34,554 bases of DNA, taken from the NCBI GenBank assembly GCA_048217285.1, contig DBFWVW010000032.1, positions 1 through 34,554 of the forward strand, in the 5' to 3' direction. The position numbers and the translations under genes are program-made. Shown in pieces: positions 1-9,072 of the stretch (positions are counted from its first letter, which is position 1; every line of letters begins with the position of its first letter). Below the pieces are notes generated by a model that ran no database searches, was not told where the DNA came from, and worked only from the letters and a program-made list of their open reading frames with translations. Source of the DNA: CAG-103 sp048217285. GTDB lineage: Bacteria; Bacillota; Clostridia; Oscillospirales; Oscillospiraceae.

Positions 1-1926
1 CTGCTGGCCCTGCGCGGGTATGCCGACCCCGGGCAAGCGCGCGACTTTCTCAGCGGCGGCGACCAAAGCGTGTTCGACCCCATGCTCCTGCAGGACATGG
101 ACAAGGCCGTCGCGCGAATCCGCGCCGCCATCGAGCGCAAAGAGAGCGTCGCCGTGTTCGGCGATTATGACGTGGACGGCATCACGTCCACGTGCGTGCT
201 CACGGACTATCTGCGTCGGCATGGCGTGCCCGTGCATCCGTACATCCCCGACCGCATCGAGGAGGGCTACGGCCTGAATATGGACGCGATCACGAGCCTC
301 CAGCGTGCCGACGACATCACACTCATCATCACCGTCGACTGCGGCATCACCGCCATCGACGAGACGAACTACGCCCTGCAGCGCGGCATCGACATGGTCA
401 TCACCGACCACCACGAGTGCAGCGGGCAGGCGATCCCGAACGCCGTGGCCGTTGTGGATCCGAAGCGCCCCGGCTCGCGCTACCCGAATAACGGGCTTGC
501 GGGCGTAGGCGTGGCCTACAAGCTCCTGTGCGCGCTTGAGGGCAACAGCGACCGGATCCTGCACGATTACGGCGATCTTGTCGCCATCGGCACGGTGGCG
601 GACGTCATGCCCCTCACGGATGAGAACCGCTACCTCGTGGCGCAAGGGCTGGCGCAGATCAACACCCGCCCCCGGCCGGGCATCCGCGCGCTGCTGCATG
701 AGTGCGGTGCCGAGGGCCGCGCCGTCACGGCCACGACCATCGGCTTCACGCTCGCGCCGCGCATCAACGCGGCCGGCCGTCTGGGCAAGACGGCCATCGC
801 GGCGCTGCTGCTGCTGACGCAGGACGACGGTGATGCCGACCGCTACGCCGCCGGACTCTGCCAGCTCAACCGCGAGCGGCAGGCACTCGAGCAGCAGATC
901 TGGGAGGAGGCCTCGGCCATCGCGTGCCGCTATCCGCCGCGGATGCCGCTCGTGCTCGCGAGCGACTCTTGGCATCAGGGCGTGATCGGCATCGCCGCCT
1001 CGCGCCTGAGTGAGGAATTTCACCTGCCGACGATCATGATCTGCTGCGACGGCGAGCGCGGCAAGGGCTCGTGCCGCAGCTTCGGCGGCTTCAACCTGTA
1101 TAACGCGCTGAGCGCCTGCTCGGAATATCTGGAGGGCTTCGGCGGCCACGCGCTGGCGGCCGGACTGACGATCCGGCGCGAGAACATTGACCGCTTTCGC
1201 CGCGCGCTCGGCGAGTATTACCGCCAGAACCCGGCCGATGACCTGCCGGAGCTCACGTGCGACCTGCGCGTGAACGATCCGCACCTGCTGACCATGCCGT
1301 GCATCGAGTCGCTCGACGCGCTCGAACCGTGCGGCAACGGCAACCCGAAGCCCCTGCTGTGCATCACCGGCGCGCGTCTGGTCAACGCCGTGCCCATCGG
1401 CGGCGGCCGCCACCTGCGGCTGCATTTTGCCAAGGGCGGGTATAATTATGCCGGCATCTTCTTCTCGTGCACCCCGGCGGAGCTGGGCGTACGCATCGGC
1501 CAGTGGGTGGACGTGGCCTTCACGCCGCAGATCAATGAATTCCGCGGCCGCCGCAGCGTGCAGCTGCTCGTGACCGATGTGCGTCCGAGCGACCCGTTGC
1601 CTCTGTGCCGCGCGTTGCTCAAAAGCCAGTGCATCCCTGCGTGGGACACGGTGGACCTCTACCCCCTGCGCGCGGACTTTGCCGTGGCGTGGCGGTGGCT
1701 GAGCGCCCCGGTGGCCTTCCCGCTCGAGGAACTGCCCGCACGCGCGCCCATGCGGCCGGAGAAGTTTTGCGTGTGCCTGCGCGTCATGGCCGAGATGGGG
1801 CTCGCCGCCGTGGACTTTGACGGCGAAACGCTGCGCCTGCGCCCGCTGCCGACGAGCGGCAAGGTGGATCTCGGCGCATCGAAGCTGCTGCAGGCTCTCC
1901 GCGAGCGCCGCCAGAGCTTGCTATGA
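1..1926 (+). CDS. recJ: single-stranded-DNA-specific exonuclease RecJ (5' end cut by window edge)
   Basis: The frame is open from base 1, so the N-terminus lies outside the window; about 641 residues are visible. RecJ is a 5'-3' single-strand exonuclease of the DHH superfamily, used in recombination and mismatch or base-excision repair. Visible marks are motif I GDYDVDG (bases 160-180), the DHH motif in ITDHHECS (about 400-425), HQGVIGIAASRL (about 972-1010) and the glycine-rich GGHALAAG of the DHHA1 domain (about 1141-1165). These are followed by an OB-like region and a C-terminal extension of the kind seen in Firmicutes RecJ. The metal-binding motifs look intact. The TGA stop overlaps an in-frame ATG of the next gene (ATGA), but the better rel start lies 51 bases further on. 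recJ upstream of rel, dtd and an MBL hydrolase is a familiar Firmicutes order. Confidence 0.95.
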   Translation: MLALRGYADPGQARDFLSGGDQSVFDPMLLQDMDKAVARIRAAIERKESVAVFGDYDVDGITSTCVLTDYLRRHGVPVHPYIPDRIEEGYGLNMDAITSLQRADDITLIITVDCGITAIDETNYALQRGIDMVITDHHECSGQAIPNAVAVVDPKRPGSRYPNNGLAGVGVAYKLLCALEGNSDRILHDYGDLVAIGTVADVMPLTDENRYLVAQGLAQINTRPRPGIRALLHECGAEGRAVTATTIGFTLAPRINAAGRLGKTAIAALLLLTQDDGDADRYAAGLCQLNRERQALEQQIWEEASAIACRYPPRMPLVLASDSWHQGVIGIAASRLSEEFHLPTIMICCDGERGKGSCRSFGGFNLYNALSACSEYLEGFGGHALAAGLTIRRENIDRFRRALGEYYRQNPADDLPELTCDLRVNDPHLLTMPCIESLDALEPCGNGNPKPLLCITGARLVNAVPIGGGRHLRLHFAKGGYNYAGIFFSCTPAELGVRIGQWVDVAFTPQINEFRGRRSVQLLVTDVRPSDPLPLCRALLKSQCIPAWDTVDLYPLRADFAVAWRWLSAPVAFPLEELPARAPMRPEKFCVCLRVMAEMGLAAVDFDGETLRLRPLPTSGKVDLGASKLLQALRERRQSLL

Positions 1927-1973
1927 ATCCCTTTCAAAAAATCCCCATTCCGTTCCGGAAAGGAGCTGTCCCT

Positions 1974-4292
1974 ATGTCTGAAGCGACCCGCGCCGAAAAC
2001 GTGACCCCGAAGCCCTATGACCTCGAGACCCACTATCAGGAGCTGGAACAGAAGATCACCGCCGCCGGCATTCCGGCCGATCTCGGCCGTGTGCGCGCGG
2101 CCTTCGAGTGCGCCGACCGCGCGCACTCCGGCCAGAAGCGCCGCGACGGCTCGCCCTACGTATCCCACTGCATCGCCGCCGCCATCATCACGGCGGAGAT
2201 GGGGCTCGACGAGGACTCGATCATCGCCGCCCTCCTGCACGACACGATCGAGGACACCTCGCTCACGCACGATGACATCGCGCGCAGCTTCGGCGCCTCG
2301 GTGGCCAATATCGTCGAGGGCGTCACAAAGCTCACACGCGTGCAGTACACGAGCGTCGAAGAGCAGCAGATGGAAAATATGCGCAAGATGCTCATGGCCA
2401 TGGCCAAGGACATCCGCGTCATTCTCATCAAGATGGCCGACCGCCTGCACAATATGCGCACGATGGCCTACCAGAGCGAAGAGAAGCAGCGCATCAAATC
2501 CCTCGAGACGATGGAGATCTACGCCCCCATCGCGCACCGCCTCGGTATGCAGAAGATCAAGTGGGAGCTTGAGGACCTGTCGCTGCTGTATCTTGACCCC
2601 GCGGGCTACAAGGCCATCACGGACGCGCTCAACGAGCGTATGCCCACGCTCGAGAAATTTATGGGCGAGATGCGCACGCAGATCCGCGAACGGCTCGAAG
2701 CCGAGGGCGTGCATGCGACGATTTCGAGCCGCATCAAGCACATCTACAGCATCTATCGCAAGATGTACGCGCAGAAGCTCGACATCAACGGCATTTTCGA
2801 CCTCTGCGCGTTTCGCGTGATCGTCGACACGATTCCTGACTGCTACAACGTGCTCGGCATCATCCACGATATGTATAAGCCGCTACCCGGCCGCTTCAAG
2901 GACTATATCAGCACGCCGAAGCCGAATATGTATCAGAGCGTGCACACGACGGTCATCGGCTCGGAGGGCATTCCGTTCGAGGTGCAGATCCGCACATGGG
3001 AGATGCACATGACGGCGGAGTACGGCGTCGCAGCGCACTGGAAATACAAAACCGGCAGCGGTGAGGGCACGAAGCCCGGCGACGAGGAGAAGTTCGCCTG
3101 GATCCGCCGCCTGCTCGAAACGCAGCAGGAGTCCGACGCGCAGGACTTTTTCCACAACCTGAAGGTGGATATGTTCGCCGACGAGGTGTTCGTGTTCTCG
3201 CCGAAGGGCGATGTCATCAATCTGCCCGCCGGCGCAACGCCGATCGACTTTGCCTACAGCATCCACTCCGCGATCGGCAACAGCATGGTCGGCGCGACGG
3301 TCAACGGCCGCATCGTGAACTTCGACTATGTGCTGCAAAATGGCGACATTGTGGACATCCGCACGTCGAAAAACGCGCCCGGCCCGAGCCGCGACTGGCT
3401 GAATCTGGCCAAGAGCGGCGCCGCGCGCACAAAGATCAAGCAGTGGTTCAAAAAAGAGCGCCGCGAGGAGAACATCGTTCACGGCAAGGAGCAGTTTGAG
3501 CGCGAGCTGCGCGCCAACGGCATCGCCCCGGCTGACATCATGGGCGATGAGATCCTGCCGCTGATCCTCAAGCGGCTGGCGTTCACCTCGCTCGACGATC
3601 TGTACGCCGCCATCGGCTACGGCGGCGTGACCGCCACGCGCACGGTCAACCGCATCCGCGACGAGATCCTGCGCAACCAGAAGGCCAACCAGAAAAACGC
3701 CATCGACCGCATCAACGAGGCGGCCGAGCGCCGCAACAAGCGCCCGCGCCACGCCGTGCACGGCATTCTCGTCGAGGGGCTGGACAACTGCCTCATTAAG
3801 TTCTCCCGCTGCTGCACGCCGGTGCCCGGCGACAGCATCATCGGCTTCATCACGCGCGGCGCGGGCGTGTCCATCCACCGGACAGACTGCGAAAACTACC
3901 TCGCCAGCCGCGACAATCCGGAGACCGCCGGCCGCTGGATCCGCGTGAGCTGGGCCGAGCACACCACCGATTCCTACAGCTCGACGCTGACCATGCTCAG
4001 CGCGCAGCGCAGCGGGCTGGTTATGGACGTGGCCACCGCGCTCAACGCGCTCAGCGCCAAGGTGCGCACACTCACCGCGCGCGACGTGGACAGCGGCCGC
4101 TCGACCGTGACGATCACGGTCGAGGTACACGACATCACGGAGCTGCGCACGATCATCAGCCGCCTGAGCGCCATCCGCGGCGTCATCCGCATCTCGCGCA
4201 GCGGCGCGTCTGACCCGGCCCGGGCTGCCGCCCACACCGCCGAACTGCAGGCCGAACAGGCCAAAAAAGCCAAACAGGAGGGCAAAGCATGA
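1974..4292 (+). CDS. relA: bifunctional (p)ppGpp synthetase/hydrolase (Rel/SpoT family)
   Basis: Makes and degrades the stringent-response alarmone (p)ppGpp; cytoplasmic and ribosome-associated. The 772 residues carry the full long-RSH architecture. The HD hydrolase domain has an intact HDTIED (H89-D94). The synthetase domain has GRFKDYI and PKPNMYQSVHT near residue 305, then an EVQIRT segment. TGS starts near residue 400 (DEVFVFSPKGDVINLP), and a C-terminal ACT domain lies at about 668-742. The RFKD sequence fits the RxKD motif of bifunctional Rel rather than the ExDD of synthesis-only RelA, so both activities are expected. Start choice: ATG at 1974 has AAGGAG eight bases upstream. The in-frame ATG at 1923, which overlaps the recJ stop, lacks such a site and would add a poorly conserved 17-residue tail. 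Likely co-transcribed with recJ and dtd, whose ATG overlaps the rel stop. Confidence 0.96.
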   Translation: MSEATRAENVTPKPYDLETHYQELEQKITAAGIPADLGRVRAAFECADRAHSGQKRRDGSPYVSHCIAAAIITAEMGLDEDSIIAALLHDTIEDTSLTHDDIARSFGASVANIVEGVTKLTRVQYTSVEEQQMENMRKMLMAMAKDIRVILIKMADRLHNMRTMAYQSEEKQRIKSLETMEIYAPIAHRLGMQKIKWELEDLSLLYLDPAGYKAITDALNERMPTLEKFMGEMRTQIRERLEAEGVHATISSRIKHIYSIYRKMYAQKLDINGIFDLCAFRVIVDTIPDCYNVLGIIHDMYKPLPGRFKDYISTPKPNMYQSVHTTVIGSEGIPFEVQIRTWEMHMTAEYGVAAHWKYKTGSGEGTKPGDEEKFAWIRRLLETQQESDAQDFFHNLKVDMFADEVFVFSPKGDVINLPAGATPIDFAYSIHSAIGNSMVGATVNGRIVNFDYVLQNGDIVDIRTSKNAPGPSRDWLNLAKSGAARTKIKQWFKKERREENIVHGKEQFERELRANGIAPADIMGDEILPLILKRLAFTSLDDLYAAIGYGGVTATRTVNRIRDEILRNQKANQKNAIDRINEAAERRNKRPRHAVHGILVEGLDNCLIKFSRCCTPVPGDSIIGFITRGAGVSIHRTDCENYLASRDNPETAGRWIRVSWAEHTTDSYSSTLTMLSAQRSGLVMDVATALNALSAKVRTLTARDVDSGRSTVTITVEVHDITELRTIISRLSAIRGVIRISRSGASDPARAAAHTAELQAEQAKKAKQEGKA

Positions 4293-4732
4293 GAGCCGTT
4301 GTCACCCGCGTAACCGAGGCATCCGTCACGATCAACGGTGCCGAATACAGCCGCATCGGCAAGGGCTTTCTCGTCCTGCTGGGCGTGCACGTGTCCGATA
4401 CGGCGGCGGAGGCCGACCGCATCGTCGACCGCATCTGCGGCCTGCGCGTGTTCGAAGATGCCAATGGCAAAATGAACGTCAACCCCGCCGACGCCGGGGC
4501 CGAGCTGCTCATCGTGAGCCAGTTCACCCTCTTTGCCGACTGCCGCTCCCGCCGCCCCGGCTTCACAGCCGCTGCCCGGCCGGAGACTGCCGTGCCGCTC
4601 TATGAGCGCGTGATCGCGGGCTGTCAGGCCCGCGGCTTCACCGTGCGCACGGGCGTGTTCGGCGCGGACATGAAAGTCGCGTCCGTCAACGACGGCCCCG
4701 TCACCATCCTGCTCGATACCGATCATTTATAA
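4289..4732 (+). CDS. dtd: D-aminoacyl-tRNA deacylase
   Basis: Hydrolyses D-amino acids, and glycine mischarged on tRNA-Ala, from tRNA; a cytoplasmic translation-quality enzyme that works as a dimer. The 147-residue length is standard for the family. Visible marks are an N-terminal RAVVTRVTEASVTI strand, GFLVLLGV, the SQFTLFADC motif lining the active site, and the NDGPVTILLDT segment near the C-terminus that corresponds to the Gly-cisPro region. Its ATG overlaps the rel stop as ATGA, so translation is probably coupled. The rel-dtd pair is a widely conserved Firmicutes arrangement. Confidence 0.95.
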   Translation: MRAVVTRVTEASVTINGAEYSRIGKGFLVLLGVHVSDTAAEADRIVDRICGLRVFEDANGKMNVNPADAGAELLIVSQFTLFADCRSRRPGFTAAARPETAVPLYERVIAGCQARGFTVRTGVFGADMKVASVNDGPVTILLDTDHL

Positions 4733-4745
4733 AGGAGGCCACCCC

Positions 4746-5363
4746 ATGCTCATCAAATGTCTGCCCGTTGGGCATCTCATGACCAACTGCTACGTCGTCA
4801 CCGACGAGACCACGCTCGAGTGCGCCGTCATCGACCCCGGCGACGAGTCCAACACCATCCTCTACTACCTCGAGGACAACCACCTCACCTGCCGCGCCAT
4901 TCTGCTCACGCACGGCCACTACGACCACACCGGCGCCGTCTATCCCGTGCACGAGGAGACCGGCGCGCCCGTGTACATGAATGCGCTCGACGCGGGCACG
5001 GCCGTCGCCTTCGACAGCTACACGTTCACCCCGCCCGAGGGCACGATCTTTTATAAGGAGGGCGACGAGGTCAAGGTCGGCAATCTGACCTTCCGCGTCC
5101 TGGAGACGCCCGGCCACACGCCCGGCGGCGTGACGCTCATCTGCGGCGACGCGCTCTTCACCGGCGACACGCTCTTCAACGGTTCCTGCGGCCGCACGGA
5201 CTTTGCCGGCGGCAGCATGGAGGTCGAGCTGCAGTCGCTGGCCAAAATCGCGGCCCTGCCCGGCGACTATGAGGTCTACCCCGGCCACATGGACTGCTCC
5301 ACGCTCGAGACCGAGCGCCGCTTCAACCCCTACCTGACCGCGCTGCAAAACCGCGGACAGTAA
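4746..5363 (+). CDS. MBL-fold metallohydrolase, glyoxalase II-like
   Basis: A 205-residue metallo-beta-lactamase-fold hydrolase with a complete di-metal signature: THGHYDHTGAV (HxHxDH), TPGHTPGG, the bridging aspartate in LFTGDTLF, and YPGHMD near the C-terminus. Relatives are often named hydroxyacylglutathione hydrolase, but this small class lacks the glutathione-binding C-terminal domain of true GloB and the substrate is not established. A consensus AAAGGAGG overlaps the dtd stop and sits seven bases before the ATG. It is the last gene of the recJ-rel-dtd run; a strong hairpin terminator follows 14 bases after the stop. Confidence 0.9.
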   Translation: MLIKCLPVGHLMTNCYVVTDETTLECAVIDPGDESNTILYYLEDNHLTCRAILLTHGHYDHTGAVYPVHEETGAPVYMNALDAGTAVAFDSYTFTPPEGTIFYKEGDEVKVGNLTFRVLETPGHTPGGVTLICGDALFTGDTLFNGSCGRTDFAGGSMEVELQSLAKIAALPGDYEVYPGHMDCSTLETERRFNPYLTALQNRGQ

Positions 5364-5377
5364 AAACTGCACAAACG

Positions 5378-5410
5378 AAACCGGCAGAAGTTCGCTTCTG
5401 CCGGTTTTTT
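5378..5410 (+). terminator. intrinsic terminator of the recJ-rel-dtd-MBL operon
   Basis: A 13-bp perfect stem (5378-5390 with 5395-5407) encloses a TTCG tetraloop and runs into six consecutive T residues (5405-5410). It sits just after the MBL hydrolase stop and before the hom promoter. Confidence 0.93.
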
Positions 5411-5442
5411 GCCGGTTTCGGGGGGAAAGTGCCCGCGCCCCC

Positions 5443-5471
5443 TTGCAATCCGCGGTCGGACGTGGTATATT
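5443..5471 (+). promoter_or_regulatory. sigma-A-type promoter of hom-lysC-asd
   Basis: TTGCAA (5443-5448), a 17-base spacer and TATATT (5466-5471). Transcription would begin near 5478, giving a leader of about 63 bases before hom. That is too short for a lysine riboswitch, and I see no T-box. Confidence 0.75.
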
Positions 5472-5541
5472 GTTCTCGCTCGAAAAACATATGTCCGCTC
5501 ATCGCGGGCAATTTTCATCAAAACAAAAGTGAGGGAACATC

Positions 5542-6681
5542 ATGAACATCGGACTTCTGGGCTTTGGCGTTGTCGGCAGAGGCGTTTACGATATGCTTGC
5601 CGGCCGGGACGATATCCGCGCGGCATGGGTGCTGTGCCGGCGCGACCTCGGCGAGCTGACCGCCAAGACCACCTACGAGATGCAGGACATTCTCAACGAC
5701 CCGGCGGTGGACACCGTTGTGGAGGTCATGGGCGGCCTGCACCCGGCGTATGAATACGTGGCGGCCGCGCTGCGCGCCGGGAAAAACGTGGTGTCCTCGA
5801 ACAAATACCTCATGTGCCGGTACTATGACGAGCTCAACGCGCTCGCCAAAGAGCACGGCGCGGCGCTGCGGTGCACGGCGGCGGTCGGCGGTGGTATCCC
5901 GTGGCTGACCAACCTCGAAAAGGCCGCGCGCGCCAACCACATCTCCCGCGTCTGGGGTATCCTCAACGGCACGACGAACTACATCATGGATGCCATGCAC
6001 AGCAGCAACGTCGATTTTGCCGACGTACTCGCGCAGGCGCAGGCGCTCGGCTACGCCGAGGCCGACCCCTCGGCCGACATCGACGGGCTGGACATCCAGC
6101 GCAAGCTGATCTTGTCGGCCAACGTGGCTTTTGGCGTGTCGCTGCGTGAGGCGGACGTGCCGGTGTTCGGCATCCGCAACGTGCGCAAGCCGGACATTGC
6201 CCGCTTTCAGGCGCACGGCTGCACGTGCAAGCTGATCGCAACGGCCGAGCAGGCTGAAGGCAGCATCCGCGCCTACATCGAGCCGACGCTGCTGGGCCAC
6301 GACGCGCTTGAGGCGGCCGTACCCGCGAACTTCAACCTCATCAGCATGGACGGAGACCGCATGGGCGTGCAGAGCTTCTTCGGTCAGGGCGCGGGCCGTT
6401 ACCCGACGGCCTACAATGTCGTGCAGGATCTCGTGGACATCGAGCGCGGCGTGCACGCGTTTTATACCGATTCGTTCGTCCCGGCCGTACCGGACAATTC
6501 CGGCGTGCAGCACCGCTACTACGTGCGCACGCAGGCCGCGCTCCCGGAGCTGGCCGCCCTCGCCGAGGGCGACTGGGACGGTGCCGTCATCACGCAGCCC
6601 GTGCCCGTGCGCCGGATGCACACGCTCATGGCGCAGGCGCTGGAGCACGACGGTGAGAGCTTCTTTGCCGCGCTGCAATAA
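5542..6681 (+). CDS. hom: homoserine dehydrogenase, short form without ACT domain
   Basis: Reduces aspartate semialdehyde to homoserine with NAD(P)H, the branch towards threonine and methionine. The N-terminal Rossmann motif is GFGVVG (residues 7-12). SNKYLMCRYYDEL and the GGGIPWL segment follow, then the family hallmark ILNGTTNYIMDAM and GYAEADPSADIDGLD of the catalytic domain. At 379 residues it ends shortly after the catalytic domain, whereas the Bacillus type (about 430) carries a C-terminal ACT regulatory domain. GTGAGGGA precedes the ATG by a few bases. It is the first gene of hom-lysC-asd, with 10 bases to lysC. The missing ACT domain suggests that threonine feedback, if any, is exerted elsewhere, for example on the aspartate kinase. 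Confidence 0.95.
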   Translation: MNIGLLGFGVVGRGVYDMLAGRDDIRAAWVLCRRDLGELTAKTTYEMQDILNDPAVDTVVEVMGGLHPAYEYVAAALRAGKNVVSSNKYLMCRYYDELNALAKEHGAALRCTAAVGGGIPWLTNLEKAARANHISRVWGILNGTTNYIMDAMHSSNVDFADVLAQAQALGYAEADPSADIDGLDIQRKLILSANVAFGVSLREADVPVFGIRNVRKPDIARFQAHGCTCKLIATAEQAEGSIRAYIEPTLLGHDALEAAVPANFNLISMDGDRMGVQSFFGQGAGRYPTAYNVVQDLVDIERGVHAFYTDSFVPAVPDNSGVQHRYYVRTQAALPELAALAEGDWDGAVITQPVPVRRMHTLMAQALEHDGESFFAALQ

Positions 6682-6691
6682 GGAGGGCCCC

Positions 6692-8002
6692 ATGCTGAAG
6701 GTTGCAAAATTCGGCGGCTCGTCGATGGCGGACGCCAAACAGTTTGAAAAAGTGCGCGACATCGTGCGCGCCGACCCCGCACGGAAAGTGATCGTCGTGT
6801 CCGCTGCCGGCAAGCGCAGCGCAGACGACCACAAGCTCACCGATCTCCTGTACCTGTGCTACGCGCACCTGCAGTACGGCGTGAGCTGCGATGCCGTCTT
6901 TCAGATGATCGCCGAGCGCTACATCGCCATCCGCGACGAATGCGGCCTGAACGTCGACATCGAGGCTGAGCTCGCCGTGCTGCGCCAGCAGATGCGCGCC
7001 GGCATCTCGGAAGAAGAGCTCGTATCGCGTGGCGAATATTTCTCCGCCCTGCTCATGGCGGACTACCTCGGCTACTCGTTTCTGGACGCGGAGCTGTGGG
7101 TACGCTTCAAGTTCGACGGCTCGATCGACAAGGAGGCGTCCTATGCCGCGCTGCAGCGTCTGGCCGACGGCCGCAGCGTCGTCATCCCCGGCTTTTACGG
7201 CGTGACGCCCGACGGCAAAATCCGCACCTTCTCCCGCGGCGGCAGCGACATTACCGGCGCGCTCGCAGCCGCGGCGCTCAACGCCGACGTGTACGAAAAC
7301 TGGACGGATGTGTCCGGCATCCTCATGGCCGATCCGCGCATCGTGCCCGACCCGCTGCCGATCGAGCGCATCACGTATAACGAGCTGCGCGAGCTGAGCT
7401 TCGTCGGTGCGCAGGTGCTGCACGAGGGCACGGTCTTCCCCGTGCGCGAGAAGAACATCCCGCTCAACATCCGCAACACCAACGACCCCGACCACCCCGG
7501 CACACTCATCATGGAGTCGTTCGACGATGTGGACGACGGCCGGCTCATCACCGGCATCGCGGGCAAGAAAAACTACTCCATCATCACGATCGCCAAGACC
7601 GGTATGTCCTCGAGCGTGGGTATGTTCCGGCAGGTGTTTGAGGTGTTCGAGAGCCACGGCGTGAGCATCGAGTACGCCCCCAGCGGCATCGACTGCCTGT
7701 CGCTCGTCGTTTCGAGCGAGAAGGTCGCCCCCTGTCTGTACTCCATCCTCGGCGTGCTGGAAAAGCAGCTGCGCCCCGACAATCTGCACGTGACGGAAAA
7801 CATCTCCATCGTCGCGGCCGTCGGCCGGAAGATGGTATTCCGCCCCGGCACATCGGGCCGCATCTTCGCCGCGCTCGGCGAGCACGGCATCAATATCCGC
7901 ATGATCTCGCAGGGGCCGGATGAGCTCAACATCATCGTCGGCGTGGACACGAAGGATTTCGCGCCCGCCATTCAGGTTTTGTACAACAGCTTTGTAAAAT
8001 AA
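6692..8002 (+). CDS. lysC: aspartate kinase
   Basis: Phosphorylates aspartate to 4-phospho-aspartate, the first step to lysine, threonine, methionine and diaminopimelate. The 436-residue protein opens with the KFGGSS nucleotide-binding motif (residues 5-10). It continues with VIVVSAAGK, and SRGGSDITGALAAAALNADVYENWTDVSGI of the kinase core is recognisable in pieces. The C-terminus, from about residue 300, contains two ACT-like repeats, the usual site of feedback by lysine or threonine. ATG at 6692 has AAGGAGGG just upstream; the frame stays open further upstream but only inside hom. asd follows after 18 bases. Confidence 0.95.
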   Translation: MLKVAKFGGSSMADAKQFEKVRDIVRADPARKVIVVSAAGKRSADDHKLTDLLYLCYAHLQYGVSCDAVFQMIAERYIAIRDECGLNVDIEAELAVLRQQMRAGISEEELVSRGEYFSALLMADYLGYSFLDAELWVRFKFDGSIDKEASYAALQRLADGRSVVIPGFYGVTPDGKIRTFSRGGSDITGALAAAALNADVYENWTDVSGILMADPRIVPDPLPIERITYNELRELSFVGAQVLHEGTVFPVREKNIPLNIRNTNDPDHPGTLIMESFDDVDDGRLITGIAGKKNYSIITIAKTGMSSSVGMFRQVFEVFESHGVSIEYAPSGIDCLSLVVSSEKVAPCLYSILGVLEKQLRPDNLHVTENISIVAAVGRKMVFRPGTSGRIFAALGEHGINIRMISQGPDELNIIVGVDTKDFAPAIQVLYNSFVK

Positions 8003-8020
8003 GAAAGGAAGTTTTCAGAT

Positions 8021-9028
8021 ATGAAGCAGTATCGTGTCGCCATTCTCGGCGCCAGCGGCGCCGTCGGACAGGAAATGATGAAGATCCTCGCCGAGCGCAA
8101 GTTCCCCGTTCAGGAGCTGCACCTGCTCGCGAGCGCCCGCTCGGCCGGCAAGGTCGTGTCGTGGCAGGGGCAGGACATCATCGTCGAGAAGGCGACGGAT
8201 GCCGCCTTCGCCGGCATGGACATCGTCCTCGGCGCGGCCGAAAACGACATTGCCGAGCGCTTCGCCCCTGCGATCGTGCGCTCCGGCGCCGTGTTTGTGG
8301 ATAACTCCTCGGCCTTCCGGCTGGACCCGAATGTGCCGCTCGTCGTGCCGGAGATCAACGCCGGAGACGTCAAGCTGCACCACGGCATCCTCTCGAACCC
8401 CAACTGCTCGACCATCATCACGCTAACCGCCATCAATGCGCTGCGTAAGCTCTCGCCCATCCGCGACATGGTCGTGTCCACCTATCAGGCCGTGTCCGGC
8501 GCGGGCGCCGGCGGCCCGATCGAGCTGCAAAATGAGGTCGACGCCCTGCGCGAGGGCAAGCCCTATGCGCCGAAGGTGTTCGCGCACCAGATCGCCTACA
8601 ACGTCATCCCGCAGATCGGCGGCGAGCAGTGCGACGGCTACACCTCCGAGGAGATGAAGCTGCAAAACGAGGGCCGCAAGATCCTGCACCTGCCGGACAT
8701 GAACGTGTCGTGCACCTGCGTGCGCGTGCCCGTTGTGCGCAGCCACTCGATCTCCGCCGCCGTGCATTTTGCGCACCACATCTCCGTTGACGAGGCGCGC
8801 GCGGCCATCGCCGCCGCCCCCGGCTGCCGCCTTGTGGACGATCTCGACGCGCTGCAGTACCCCATGCCGCTCGATACGTCGGATCAGGATCTCGTCTTCG
8901 TCGGCCGCATCCGCCCCGATCTGACCGACCCCAATGGCCTGTGTCTCTGGTGCTGCGGTGACCAGGTACGCAAGGGCGCTGCCACCAACTGCGTGCAGAT
9001 CGCAGAGCTGCTGATCGAAAACGCCTGA
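8021..9028 (+). CDS. asd: aspartate-semialdehyde dehydrogenase
   Basis: Converts aspartyl phosphate to aspartate semialdehyde with NADPH, supplying both hom and the diaminopimelate/lysine branch. The 335 residues fit the family. The N-terminal ILGASGAVGQEM is the NADP-binding loop, and SNPNCSTI carries the catalytic cysteine C129. The substrate-binding segment near the end includes RVPVVRSHS with its conserved histidine. AAGAAAGGAAG lies about ten bases before the ATG. It is the final gene of hom-lysC-asd, followed by a bidirectional terminator. Together the three genes make homoserine from aspartate in a single transcript. Confidence 0.96.
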   Translation: MKQYRVAILGASGAVGQEMMKILAERKFPVQELHLLASARSAGKVVSWQGQDIIVEKATDAAFAGMDIVLGAAENDIAERFAPAIVRSGAVFVDNSSAFRLDPNVPLVVPEINAGDVKLHHGILSNPNCSTIITLTAINALRKLSPIRDMVVSTYQAVSGAGAGGPIELQNEVDALREGKPYAPKVFAHQIAYNVIPQIGGEQCDGYTSEEMKLQNEGRKILHLPDMNVSCTCVRVPVVRSHSISAAVHFAHHISVDEARAAIAAAPGCRLVDDLDALQYPMPLDTSDQDLVFVGRIRPDLTDPNGLCLWCCGDQVRKGAATNCVQIAELLIENA

Positions 9029-9040
9029 TTTCAGAAAATG

Positions 9041-9070
9041 AAAACGCCACGGAGAGATCCGTGGCGTTTT
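9041..9070. terminator. bidirectional intrinsic terminator between asd and the M16 peptidase
   Basis: A 13-bp perfect stem (9041-9053 with 9058-9070) closes on a GAGA (GNRA) tetraloop. It has T residues on the 3' side of the plus strand and a matching A run on the left, so it can stop both convergent transcripts. Confidence 0.9.
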
Positions 9071-9072
9071 TG

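Noticed and set aside
1923..1973. ATG at 1923 overlapping the recJ stop as the rel start
   Set aside because: The ATG at 1974 has a strong, correctly spaced ribosome binding site, and the extra 17 residues lie outside the family's usual N-terminus.
5491..5532. A 13-codon ORF in the hom leader as a possible Thr/Met/Lys attenuation peptide
   Set aside because: No ribosome binding site precedes it, the codons are not enriched for Thr, Met or Lys, and no terminator lies between it and hom.
5472..5541. Lysine riboswitch or T-box before hom-lysC-asd
   Set aside because: The leader is about 63 bases, too short, and no conserved core motif is visible.
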